This document shows positions 56,772 through 64,000 of a stretch of 64,000 nt of DNA, in pieces. A program made the position numbers and the translations under genes. Under the pieces are notes generated by a model. The model was given only the letters and a program-made list of their open reading frames with translations. It was not told the DNA's origin and ran no database searches. The DNA is from Rhodocyclaceae bacterium (lineage in GTDB: Bacteria > Pseudomonadota > Gammaproteobacteria > Burkholderiales > Rhodocyclaceae): assembly GCA_022072095.1 (NCBI GenBank), contig JAJVIJ010000014.1, positions 1 to 64,000 of the forward strand. Reading direction: 5' to 3'. Numbering within the stretch: the first letter of the stretch is position 1; each line of letters opens with the position of its first letter.

Positions 56772-57224
56772 AGCTAATGCCGATGTGTGACCGCGAAATC
56801 GCTTCGCGGTCACGCGGACGGGACACCAGGCGCCGGCGCCGTACGAGGAGTCGGATTGTGAAAGAGCTGGGGCGGAGCCACCGCGCCGATCATGCGGCGC
56901 AATGCGCTGCGCTTATTGGCGCCCTACGGGTGCGCCCTACGCGCGTTGCGCTTGCTTACCTTCAATCCGCCTCGGCGATCCCCGCTTGCACGATGAAGCC
57001 GCGCTGACGGGCGGATTACTGGGCGGTTAAACGAGAAGAAAATCCGCTGCGCCGGAAGGCGAATAGGTATGGCGGACAGGCGGACGGGACACCGCGCAGA
57101 CGGGCGGGCATGGGGCTCCCTGGATGGAGGTTTGCCGGCCAGCTTGGCGGGCTTGTATGACGGACGTTCGTGTCGACGTCATGGTGGATCGCTACGCTCC
57201 GTAGCATCATGGGGAGGGGCCGCC
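56772..57224. other. Rearranged intergenic DNA with 103-bp repeat copy 2
   Basis: The stretch contains partial copies of the GCGGACGGGACACC motif (56812-56826) and the right 103-bp repeat at 56991-57093, then about 130 bases before the transposase start. No credible gene was seen; apparent frames are shadows. Confidence 0.4.
56991..57093. repeat. 103-bp direct repeat, right copy
   Basis: Right partner of 55251-55353, 101 of 103 bases by eye. Both copies encode the same short minus-strand peptide pattern ending FRRSGFSSRLTAQ, evidence that the repeat itself may derive from a gene end or a transposon end. Confidence 0.9.
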
Positions 57225-57808
57225 ATGTCGTTGTTCGTCTTGTTCCTTTGGCTGGCCGGTTTGTGGCGCAGGGGGTCGGGGCAGCCCGCCGCTTTCGGCC
57301 GCTCGCGGGTGGCGCCGCGTACCAGGCGCCGTTCCCGCGCCAAGCCGGCCTGGGTAAATAGCGAGATCATCAAACTGAAGGCCCGGATGCCCAAGGCGGG
57401 CTGCCGGGCCATCGCGGATGTCTTCAACCGCCGCCACGGGCCAGACCTGACGGTGGGCAAATCCTTCGTGGCAGATACCCTGAAACGCCATGCCCATGAG
57501 GTTTGGGCGGAGCGGCGACGGATGCGCAACCGCAAACCCGGCCCAACGCCCCGCAACCAGGTCTGGGGCCTGGACATGACCGGCAAGACGGATAGCCAAG
57601 GCAAACTGCACCTGATCATGGGGCTGGTGGACCATGGCTCGCGCCTGGCCGTGGAACTGGCGCGGCTCCCGGACAAGCGGGCGGTGACCCTGCTTGCCTA
57701 CCTGGCCCGCGCGATGCGCCGGCATGGCCGGCCGCGTTTCGTGCGCACCGACAACGAGCCGGTCTTCTCGTCCCCCCTCCTCCGCCTGGGGCTGATGCTG
57801 CTGGGCAT
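57225..57808 (+). pseudogene. Truncated DDE (rve-type) transposase
   Basis: About 194 residues of an integrase-core transposase: an N-terminal helical region (MPKAGCRAIADVFNRRHG), then catalytic Asp in WGLDMTGK, and a second in FVRTDNEPVF. The third catalytic residue, a Glu in the missing C-terminal part, is absent because the gene stops at GIRHQ, where acr3 sequence begins. GGGGAGGGGCCGCC before the ATG shows the true start. The join has microhomology CCGCCATCAG. The family (IS481-like) is a guess. Confidence 0.75.
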
Positions 57809-58139
57809 CCGCCATCAGCCTGTTCGGTTTCGATTCGGGCGCGGCACTGGCCACCGTGGTCGGCGTCCTGATCGAGTTGCCGGTGATGCTGGGGGTGGTC
57901 AGCCTGGTCCAGCGCTCCCGCGCCTGGTACGAACACACCCCGTCTCAAGCTGCGAGGTCGACCCGATGAACGCCGTCACCATCTATCAGTGTCAAAGGAG
58001 AAAGTCCTACGCCAAGCGGGCGAGGGGTTTGTTGCGGCCACACAAGTTTGGTGTGTTCGCGAGCCGAGACCGATTTCCATCAAGCATGCGTAGGGTTCTT
58101 GGGCGAGTTACTCGGCTCTGGGGCGAAACGTTGCAGCAC
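57809..58139. repeat. Direct repeat copy 2: acr3 3' end, arsC start, kef 3' end
   Basis: This 331-base segment repeats 54625-54963 and includes a second arsC stub at 57966-57988. Its right end continues into the full kef gene, so copy 2 is at the original kef end and copy 1 is the one detached from it. Confidence 0.9.
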
Positions 58140-59810
58140 ATACCCGGCCATTCCCTTGGCCAGTTCCTCTTCGCCGAAGAAGAGCGTGCCGATGCCTTCC
58201 TTGCGCAGCATCAGCGACTCGTCCTCGCCGTGGGTGCGCAGAACGATCTCGATATCCGGATTGAGCTTCCGCGCCGTTTCGGCTACCTGCCGGACATTCA
58301 ACGGATCGGGCGTCGCTACCACGAGCATGGCCGCTTCTGCGATATGAGCCTGGATCAGCGCCGCAGGATCGGCGGCGTTGCCTGAAACCGCCGCTATCCC
58401 TTGCTTGCGCAGTTTTTCCACCAGCTCACGATTCTGTTCGACCACCACGTAGGGAATGCCGCGTGCCTCCAGCGCGCCAGCGATCCGCTTGCCTACGCGG
58501 CCATAGCCGACCAGCACCACCTGCCCCTCCAGGTACTTGCGCTCCGTGCTCATCGGCAGTTCGGCATAGGGGTCGCTTCGCCGATCCAAGCTGCGAGCCT
58601 TTTCCGAGCGCCGAAGAATCCACCTCCGCACGGGCTCGACGGTAGCGAACAGCACAGGGTTCAGCGCAATGGAGATGAGTGCGCCTGCCAGGACGAGACT
58701 CATGCCTTCGGCCGGCAGCAGTCCCAGCGACAGACCCAACCCAGCCAGAATGAATGAGAACTCGCCAATCTGCGCCAGACTGGCGGAAACGATCAGCGCC
58801 GTATTGAGCGGATAGCGGAAGGCCAACACCAGAGCCAGTGCCGCGGCGGATTTGCCGAAAATGATGATCGCCAGCACACCCAGCACTTGCCAGGGTTGTT
58901 CCACCAGGATCGCGGGGTCGAACAGCATGCCCACCGATACGAAGAAGAGCACGGAGAACGCGTCGCGTAGAGGCAAGGACTCTTCCGCCGTGCGATGACT
59001 GAATTCCGACTCGCGCATGACCATGCCGGCGAAGAAGGCCCCCAGGGCAAACGAGACGCTGAACAACGCAGCCGCCCCGTAGGCAATGCCAATGGCGCTG
59101 GCGACGACCGCGAGCGTAAACAACTCGCGCGAACCGGTGCGCGACACCTGCCACAGCATCCAGGGCAGCAAACGTCGGCCGGCGATCAGCATCAGGGCCA
59201 GGAAGGCACCGACTTGCAGCAGCGTTTGCCCGATGGTGATCCACAAGGGCTTGGCAGCTGCCGCGTGGGCGGCTTCTGAGCCGCCCAGGACGCCGGCCAG
59301 CGGCGGCAGCAAGACCAAGACCAGCACCGTGGCGAGGTCTTCGACGACCAGCCAGCCCACGGCAATGCGTCCATTCATGCTTTCCAGCACGCCACGGCTC
59401 TCCAGTGCCTTGAGCAGCACCACGGTGCTGGCGCACGACAGCGACAAGCCGAAGATCAAGCCGCTGCCCCAACTCCAGTCCCATCCCCACGCAACCGCCA
59501 TGCCCAGCAACGTGGCCAGTCCCATTTGCACCACTGCGCCCGGCACGGCGATGCGCTTGACTGCCAACAGGTCGTCGAGTGAAAAATGCAGCCCGACGCC
59601 GAACATCAGCAGCATGACGCCGATCTCCGACAGTTGGGAGGCCAGATGCACATCGGCCACGAAGCCCGGGGTTGCGGGCCCGATGAGTATCCCGGCCACC
59701 AGGTAGCCCACCAGCGCCGGCACCTTGATTCGCTCGGCCAGAAAACCGAGGATCAGGGCGATACCGAAGCCGGCGGCGAGGGTCGTGATGAGCGAGATGT
59801 TGTGATCCAT
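58080..59810 (-). CDS. Kef/YbaL-type monovalent cation:proton antiporter (CPA2)
   Basis: The 576-residue protein has twelve or thirteen membrane helices (residues about 5-385, with ALVGYLVAGILIGPATPGF and FFAGMVMRESEFSHRTAEE) and a C-terminal TrkA-N nucleotide-binding domain (VVLVGYGRVGKRIAGALEARGIPYVVVEQ near residue 410). It is a CPA2 antiporter close to KefB/YbaL, probably moving K+ or Na+ against protons. The start at 59810 is chosen because the longer frame has no membrane logic. It lies antisense inside the interrupted ars operon. Confidence 0.93.
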   Translation of the reverse strand: MDHNISLITTLAAGFGIALILGFLAERIKVPALVGYLVAGILIGPATPGFVADVHLASQLSEIGVMLLMFGVGLHFSLDDLLAVKRIAVPGAVVQMGLATLLGMAVAWGWDWSWGSGLIFGLSLSCASTVVLLKALESRGVLESMNGRIAVGWLVVEDLATVLVLVLLPPLAGVLGGSEAAHAAAAKPLWITIGQTLLQVGAFLALMLIAGRRLLPWMLWQVSRTGSRELFTLAVVASAIGIAYGAAALFSVSFALGAFFAGMVMRESEFSHRTAEESLPLRDAFSVLFFVSVGMLFDPAILVEQPWQVLGVLAIIIFGKSAAALALVLAFRYPLNTALIVSASLAQIGEFSFILAGLGLSLGLLPAEGMSLVLAGALISIALNPVLFATVEPVRRWILRRSEKARSLDRRSDPYAELPMSTERKYLEGQVVLVGYGRVGKRIAGALEARGIPYVVVEQNRELVEKLRKQGIAAVSGNAADPAALIQAHIAEAAMLVVATPDPLNVRQVAETARKLNPDIEIVLRTHGEDESLMLRKEGIGTLFFGEEELAKGMAGYVLQRFAPEPSNSPKNPTHA

Positions 59811-59970
59811 GCGGTGGCCCGTGAAGAGAAATGGATGAAAGCGGACTAGGCACGAGCCGACGCCGGCCCGCAGCCTCTCGGCCGGCTCGATCTTGCTGTC
59901 CGTTATCCTCGGTTTGGTATTGCGCCCTGTCAATCGCTACCGTAGTCCCCTAAAATGCGCCGCAGACCCC
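59811..59970. other. Junction between kef promoter side and arsC
   Basis: The 160 bases hold the divergent upstream regions of kef and arsC. A weak plus-strand -10 might lie near 59918, but no clear ArsR dyad was seen, so the relocated arsC-arsN gene may not be arsenic-controlled. The GACCC before the arsC ATG matches the old acr3-arsC junction for a few more bases. Confidence 0.4.
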
Positions 59971-60801
59971 ATGAACGCCGTCACCATCTATCACAACCCG
60001 GACTGCGGCACGTCGCGCAACGTGCTGGGGCTGATCCGCGCCAACGGCATCGAGCCCACGGTCATCGAATACCTGAAAGCACCACCCGACCGTGACACCC
60101 TGCGGGCACTGATCGCGCGCATGGGCATGCGTGTGCGCGATGTGCTGCGCGTCAAGGGCACGCCCTACCAGGAACTGGATCTGGGTGCGGCGCACTGGAG
60201 TGACGACGCGCTGCTCGAGCAGATGCACGCTCACCCCATCCTGATCAACCGGCCCATCGTCGCGAGCGATCGGGGCGTGCGCCTGTGCCGCCCTTCGGAC
60301 ATGGTGATCGAGCTGTTGCCACGACGGCCCGGCGGCGATCATCGCAAGGCGGACGGCACGCCATTCCTGGTCGATACGCCGATCGCCGGCACTGATCCGG
60401 AACTGGCCGCGGCACTGCGCGACACTGGCCTGGTGGACGCTGATCTGGCCGAGCCGGGGCTACGCTTTTTCGCCTACGACACGTTGTCCGGCGCACGCGT
60501 GGGCTACGGCGGCTTCCAGTGCCTGGGCGAGGACGTGCTGCTGCGCTCGCTCGTGGCATTGCCCCCCTTTCGCGGGCAGCGTCTCGGCGAGGGCATGCTC
60601 GCACTGCTGCAACGCCGCGCCTTCGACGAGGGCGCGCGCACGGCCTGGCTGCTGACCACCACGGCCGCGCCCTTCTTCGAACGCGCCGGCTTCAAACCGG
60701 TCGAGCGCAGCGCAGCACCCGCGGCCATTCTCGCCACGCAGCAGGCCGCGACGCGATGCCCCGCCGATGCCGCGCTGCTGACACGTCGCATCAGCCTGTA
60801 G
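59971..60801 (+). CDS. Fused arsenate reductase (ArsC) and ArsN-type N-acetyltransferase
   Basis: The 276-residue protein joins two arsenic enzymes. Residues 1 to about 135 are a glutaredoxin-type ArsC: catalytic Cys12 in HNPDCGTSR, then PYQELDLGAAHWSDDALLEQM and ILINRPIVASDRGVRLCRPS. Residues about 138-276 are a GNAT acetyltransferase with the acetyl-CoA loop RGQRLGEGML and an ArsN2-like end (FFERAGFKPV, CPADAALL). The second half may detoxify arsinothricin-like organoarsenicals. No stop or frameshift separates the halves. The gene begins 5.2 kb from acr3. Confidence 0.88.
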   Translation: MNAVTIYHNPDCGTSRNVLGLIRANGIEPTVIEYLKAPPDRDTLRALIARMGMRVRDVLRVKGTPYQELDLGAAHWSDDALLEQMHAHPILINRPIVASDRGVRLCRPSDMVIELLPRRPGGDHRKADGTPFLVDTPIAGTDPELAAALRDTGLVDADLAEPGLRFFAYDTLSGARVGYGGFQCLGEDVLLRSLVALPPFRGQRLGEGMLALLQRRAFDEGARTAWLLTTTAAPFFERAGFKPVERSAAPAAILATQQAATRCPADAALLTRRISL

Positions 60802-61055
60802 CCGACTACGGCGGCCGTATTCGTGGGCGATGTCCATCGCACCGGTGATGAGCTTGAATTCGGCCGGCTCGCCCGGGGGCACGAAGGCGGCGGCGGAGGT
60901 CGTGACCGGGATGTCGCGGATGCGCATCAGCGCGCGCTCGGCCTCGGCCAGGCGCAGTGTCACCGAAAAGCGCTGCTCGCGCGCCGCGCCCGGACACATT
61001 GACCCTCAAGGTGATCGCGGCTAGCATCCGCCCCCAGAAACGAGGGAGTGAAATC

Positions 61056-62474
61056 ATGATGCCTAGCATTCGTGCCTGCAAGGCCCTGCTGGCTGCCCCG
61101 CTGTCTGCGCTGTTGATCGGTGTTTCGGTGAGCAACGCGGCCGAGTACCGCGACGAGAACACCCATCTGGCCCGCCTCGACGAAGAGCGCTCGCGCTCGA
61201 TATCGAGCGAGCCCGCGGCGCACGGTATCAAGGCCGTGGACCTGACCCTGCCCGCCGACGATGTCTGGCAGAGAATGCGTCGTGGTTTTGCGATGCCGGA
61301 TCTGCAGGATCCGCTGGTCACCGAAAAGCAGGCCTGGTACCTGAATCGGCCGCAGGTGCTGGTGCGCACGCTCGAGCGCGCGCGCCGCTATCTGTATCAC
61401 ATCGTCGACGAAATCGAAAAGCGCGGGCTGCCCATGGAGCTGGCCTTGCTGCCGATGGTGGAGAGCGCCTACAACCCGGTGGCCCTGTCGCCCGCACAGG
61501 CAGCAGGACTTTGGCAGTTCATTCCCGCTACCGGGCTGCGCTACGGCCTGGCACAGAATGTATGGCTGGACGAGCGGCGCGATATCCGTGCGTCCACGGC
61601 CGCTGCACTCGACTACCTGCAAACCATCTATGAGATGCACGGCGACTGGCACTTGGCGCTGGCCTCGTACAACTGGGGCGAAGGTGCGGTTGCCCGCGCC
61701 ATCGAAAGGAATCGCGCGGCCGGCCTGCCGACCGACTACCTGAACCTGACGCTGCCTGCAGAAACGCGTCAGTACGTGCCCAAGCTGCAGGCGATCAAGA
61801 ACATCATCGCCAACAGCAGCCTGTTCGGCCTGAGTCTGCCGACCATCCCCAACGAGCCCTATTTCGTCGCCTTCGCGCCGCCCCGGAACATGGATCTTTC
61901 GGCCGCCGCGCGCCTGGCCGACGTCCCGATCGAGGAACTGCGGGCGTTGAATCCGGGCATCAAGCGCCCGCTGATCCGCGCCGACCATTCCGAGCTGGTG
62001 CTGCCGATCAAACAGCTCGAAACCTACCTCACCAACCTGAGCCGGGCGCCCGAGCCGGCGGGCGCGAGCTGGACGAGCCATGTGCTGAAGCCCGGCGAGC
62101 GTCTGCGCGACATCGCGCGGCGTGCCAGAGTTTCACTGAGCGCGTTGCTGGAAGCGAACGGCCTGACGAAAAACGCGCAGCCGAAGAGCGGCACCGAGAT
62201 CGTGATCCCGGCGAGCACTGTGGCGGCAAGTGCGGGGGGATCCCGGGAGGCGGATGAAGCGGTCGCGACGAAGGCGACCGTGTCGAAACCGGCGACGACT
62301 GCCAGGCCCGGCACGCGACGCGTGTCCGTCACCATAGCCCCGGCCGCGTCACGAGCTGCATCGGCCAAGGCGGTAGCGGCCAAACCTGCGCGCCCACACG
62401 CCAAGCGAGTCGCGAAGAAGCAGCCATCGAATCCCAGCCGTGTCGCCGAACGACCGATCGGACGCAAGGGTTGA
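61056..62474 (+). CDS. mltD: Membrane-bound lytic murein transglycosylase D-like (MltD)
   Basis: The 472-residue protein has a signal peptide (hydrophobic 10-26), an SLT domain with catalytic Glu136 (LLPMVESAYNP) and AAGLWQFIPATGLRYGL, ASYNWGEGAVARAI, and one clear LysM motif near residues 335-375 (HVLKPGERLRDIARRARVSLSALLEANG), followed by a basic Ala/Lys/Arg tail. It cleaves peptidoglycan glycan strands. GAGGGAGTGAAATC precedes the ATG pair at 61056/61059. The tail is longer and more basic than usual. Confidence 0.9.
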   Translation: MMPSIRACKALLAAPLSALLIGVSVSNAAEYRDENTHLARLDEERSRSISSEPAAHGIKAVDLTLPADDVWQRMRRGFAMPDLQDPLVTEKQAWYLNRPQVLVRTLERARRYLYHIVDEIEKRGLPMELALLPMVESAYNPVALSPAQAAGLWQFIPATGLRYGLAQNVWLDERRDIRASTAAALDYLQTIYEMHGDWHLALASYNWGEGAVARAIERNRAAGLPTDYLNLTLPAETRQYVPKLQAIKNIIANSSLFGLSLPTIPNEPYFVAFAPPRNMDLSAAARLADVPIEELRALNPGIKRPLIRADHSELVLPIKQLETYLTNLSRAPEPAGASWTSHVLKPGERLRDIARRARVSLSALLEANGLTKNAQPKSGTEIVIPASTVAASAGGSREADEAVATKATVSKPATTARPGTRRVSVTIAPAASRAASAKAVAAKPARPHAKRVAKKQPSNPSRVAERPIGRKG

Positions 62475-62506
62475 TCGTGCGCCGGGTACAGCGGGTACAG
62501 TGACGG

Positions 62507-62524
62507 GAGCCGGGCGCCCGGCTC
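62507..62524. terminator. Perfect palindrome between convergent mltD and regA
   Basis: GAGCCGGGCGCCCGGCTC is an uninterrupted 9-9 palindrome 32 bases after the mltD stop, overlapping the first bases of the regA stop region. It can act as a shared bidirectional terminator hairpin, although U tracts are absent. Confidence 0.55.
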
Positions 62525-63107
62525 AACGCCGAACCGGGTGTTTGGCCAGCTTGCGCTGAAGGGTGCGCCTGTGCATGTTGAGTGCTCGCGCGGTCGCCGA
62601 GATGTTGCCGCCGTGCGCATGCAGCACGCGCTGAATGTGTTCCCACTCCAGGCGACTCACGGACAAGGTCGTGGCCGGCAATGCGGCATCCCCCTCGTCA
62701 AGGGATGAGACCCCTGACGCCGCCGCTTCCAGCGCGGCCTGGACCTCATCGGCATTGACCGGTTTCGCCAGATAGTCGAGTGCGCCGAGCTTGATCGCCT
62801 GCACCGCCGTGGCGATGCTCGCATAGCCGGACAAGACCACGATGCGGCAGTCCGGGTAGATCGCAAGCAGTTCGCGTACCAGTGTCAGACCCGACTCACC
62901 CGGCATGCGCAGGTCGACCACGGCCCGTGCGAAAGACGCCCGCCGGGCGAGTTCGAGCGCGGAGGTAACATCCGCGGCGAGCTGCACACAGTAGCCTCGC
63001 CGCGCCAGCGCCCGACCCATGATGCGGCGAAAGGATTCGTCGTCGTCGGCGAACAACAGGCCGAGCCCGGCCGTCGCCTCGTCCGCTGCCGTGTGCTGCA
63101 TGCTCAT
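62523..63107 (-). CDS. regA: Response regulator, RegA/PrrA/ActR family
   Basis: The 194 residues contain a receiver domain with phospho-acceptor Asp65 (AVVDLRMPGESG) and Lys115 (YLAKPVNAD), plus a C-terminal Fis-type HTH (GGNISATARALNMHRRTLQRKL) with the Arg/Asn pattern of RegA/PrrA. These proteins act as global redox regulators of respiration, CO2 and nitrogen metabolism. The start at 63107 overlaps the kinase gene by four bases. An ATG two codons later is also possible. Confidence 0.92.
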   Translation of the reverse strand: MSMQHTAADEATAGLGLLFADDDESFRRIMGRALARRGYCVQLAADVTSALELARRASFARAVVDLRMPGESGLTLVRELLAIYPDCRIVVLSGYASIATAVQAIKLGALDYLAKPVNADEVQAALEAAASGVSSLDEGDAALPATTLSVSRLEWEHIQRVLHAHGGNISATARALNMHRRTLQRKLAKHPVRR

Positions 63108-64000
63108 GCCGAAGTGCGCGCGCGTGGCAGGCTGACCCGCACCTGCAGGCCACCACGCGGCCGATCGAACAGCTCGACCTTGCCGCCGGCGCGCTCGACG
63201 GTGGCGTTCGACAGGAACACGCCCAGCCCCAGTCCGTTCGTCTTGCTGCTGGTGGTCGGTTCGCCGACGGCCAGGCGCGACGCCGACACCATCCCGGGCC
63301 CGCGATCGCCGATATCGATGCGTACCTGCTCGGCATCCCATGAGACGGCGATGTCAACCTCCTCCGGCGAGGCATCGACGGCGTTGTCCAGCAGATTGAG
63401 CAGCGCGTGCGCCAGCGTCGGCTCGGCCGTAATGGTTGGCACCACCCCCTCGACCGGCGCACGGCGTATGCGCGCGTCCGGCCTCAGCAGCGCGAGCTGG
63501 TCGAGGAGCTGATCCAGGTAGTCATCCACGGCGTAGTCCCGCACGCGGCCGTCGCGCTGGCACTGCGCATCTTCGACCAGGCTGGAGAGCACCCTCTTGC
63601 AGAGCTCGATTTGCTGTGCAAGCTCGGTGACGAGCTCGTCGACCTCGGCATCCGTCGATGCGCCCGCCGGCTGCGCCCTGGTCAGATCCAGTTCGCGCAC
63701 GAGTACCGAGATGCTCGACAAGGGCGTACCCAGACGATGGGCGACATGCGCGGCCTGCGTGCCCAGTGCAAGCAGGCGCTCGTCCCGCATCGCCGCTTCG
63801 CGCGCTGCCGCCAGCGCACGGTCACGGCGCGCAATTTCGGCGGTCAGTCGGGTGATGAACCAGGTCATTACCGCGGCCGATACGACGAAGGTCCCCCACA
63901 TGCCCGCCAGATGCCAGGCGATCGCGGCATCGGCATCCTCCACCGGCAGGACCGCATGCAGTCGCCAAAGCAGTGAATACGCCAGCACGGCCACCCCGGC
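63104..64000 (-). CDS. regB: Redox-type sensor histidine kinase RegB/PrrB (5' end beyond window)
   Basis: The frame stays open to the right edge, so the N-terminal membrane region is incomplete; only the last one or two helices (about residues 1-45 as seen here) are present. The H box is AAHVAHRLGTPLSSISVLVREL, with an Arg after the His instead of the common Glu. A cysteine 46 residues later (IELCKRVL) is close to where RegB has its redox-active Cys. The ATPase domain has LLDNAVDASPEEVDI and GLGLGVFLSN. It precedes regA. Confidence 0.88.
   Translation of the reverse strand, partial: AGVAVLAYSLLWRLHAVLPVEDADAAIAWHLAGMWGTFVVSAAVMTWFITRLTAEIARRDRALAAAREAAMRDERLLALGTQAAHVAHRLGTPLSSISVLVRELDLTRAQPAGASTDAEVDELVTELAQQIELCKRVLSSLVEDAQCQRDGRVRDYAVDDYLDQLLDQLALLRPDARIRRAPVEGVVPTITAEPTLAHALLNLLDNAVDASPEEVDIAVSWDAEQVRIDIGDRGPGMVSASRLAVGEPTTSSKTNGLGLGVFLSNATVERAGGKVELFDRPRGGLQVRVSLPRARTSA

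Noticed and set aside
60840-60999. Minus-strand segment that looks coding-like (RIRDIPVTTSAAAFVPPGEP)
   Set aside because: It has no stop before running into the antisense of the ArsC-ArsN gene and I cannot match it to a family; possibly a truncated gene end, but not supported enough to list.

Overview
The window is a high-GC proteobacterial chromosome segment. The TctC/Bug solute receptors, the PilW/RodZ/IspG/HisS/YfgM/BamB/Der gene order and a RegB/RegA pair suggest a beta- or gammaproteobacterium, with a Burkholderiales-like environmental lifestyle most likely; the species cannot be named from the sequence. No rRNA, tRNA or CRISPR array was recognised.

Layout. 1-1.9 kb: a gene tail, a decayed IS91-type element and a complete Phd/VapC-type toxin-antitoxin pair. 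1.9-5.5 kb: a two-gene operon of a PPDK-like phosphotransfer protein lacking the usual C-terminal barrel, plus a large protein with a PhoU-like C-terminus. 5.7-10.6 kb, minus strand: a metabolic run (GST, L,D-transpeptidase, TadA, dienelactone hydrolase, old yellow enzyme, thiolase). 10.9-14 kb: a tctCBA tripartite tricarboxylate transporter. 14.1-23.1 kb: housekeeping genes ndk, rlmN, pilW, rodZ, ispG, hisS, yfgM, bamB, der. 23.2-25.2 kb: a PEP-CTERM protein and an acyl-CoA dehydrogenase.

25.5-38.1 kb looks like a catabolic locus built from two parts. A visibly AT-rich island (CoA-transferase, Bug receptor, TauD-type dioxygenase, D-aminoacylase-like amidohydrolase) begins next to a dead IS3 fragment. 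It abuts a GC-rich minus-strand operon (HpcH-type CoA-ester lyase, a paralogous CoA-transferase, TRAP transporter, flavin-dependent monooxygenase, FMN reductase) that is divergent from a LysR regulator. Uptake, oxygenation, CoA activation and lyase cleavage of an unknown carboxylate is the natural reading.

39.3-46.3 kb: an ECF sigma/anti-sigma pair, HrpA, an EI24 membrane protein and a molybdopterin-binding-domain protein. 46.3-51.5 kb: a type III restriction-modification locus with a Zeta-like toxin and a small putative antitoxin between mod and res; a REP-like palindrome lies in frame inside mod. 51.6-52.8 kb: an HtrA-family protease.

52.8-60.8 kb: an arsenic operon (arsR-arsI-acr3, then an ArsC-ArsN fusion) broken at the start codon region of arsC by about 5.2 kb of inserted DNA. 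The insert carries a helix-turn-helix gene, a PIN toxin-antitoxin pair between 103-bp direct repeats, a truncated transposase, a duplicated acr3/arsC/kef junction and a Kef-type antiporter. 61-64 kb: an MltD-like lytic transglycosylase and a RegA/RegB two-component system that runs off the right edge.
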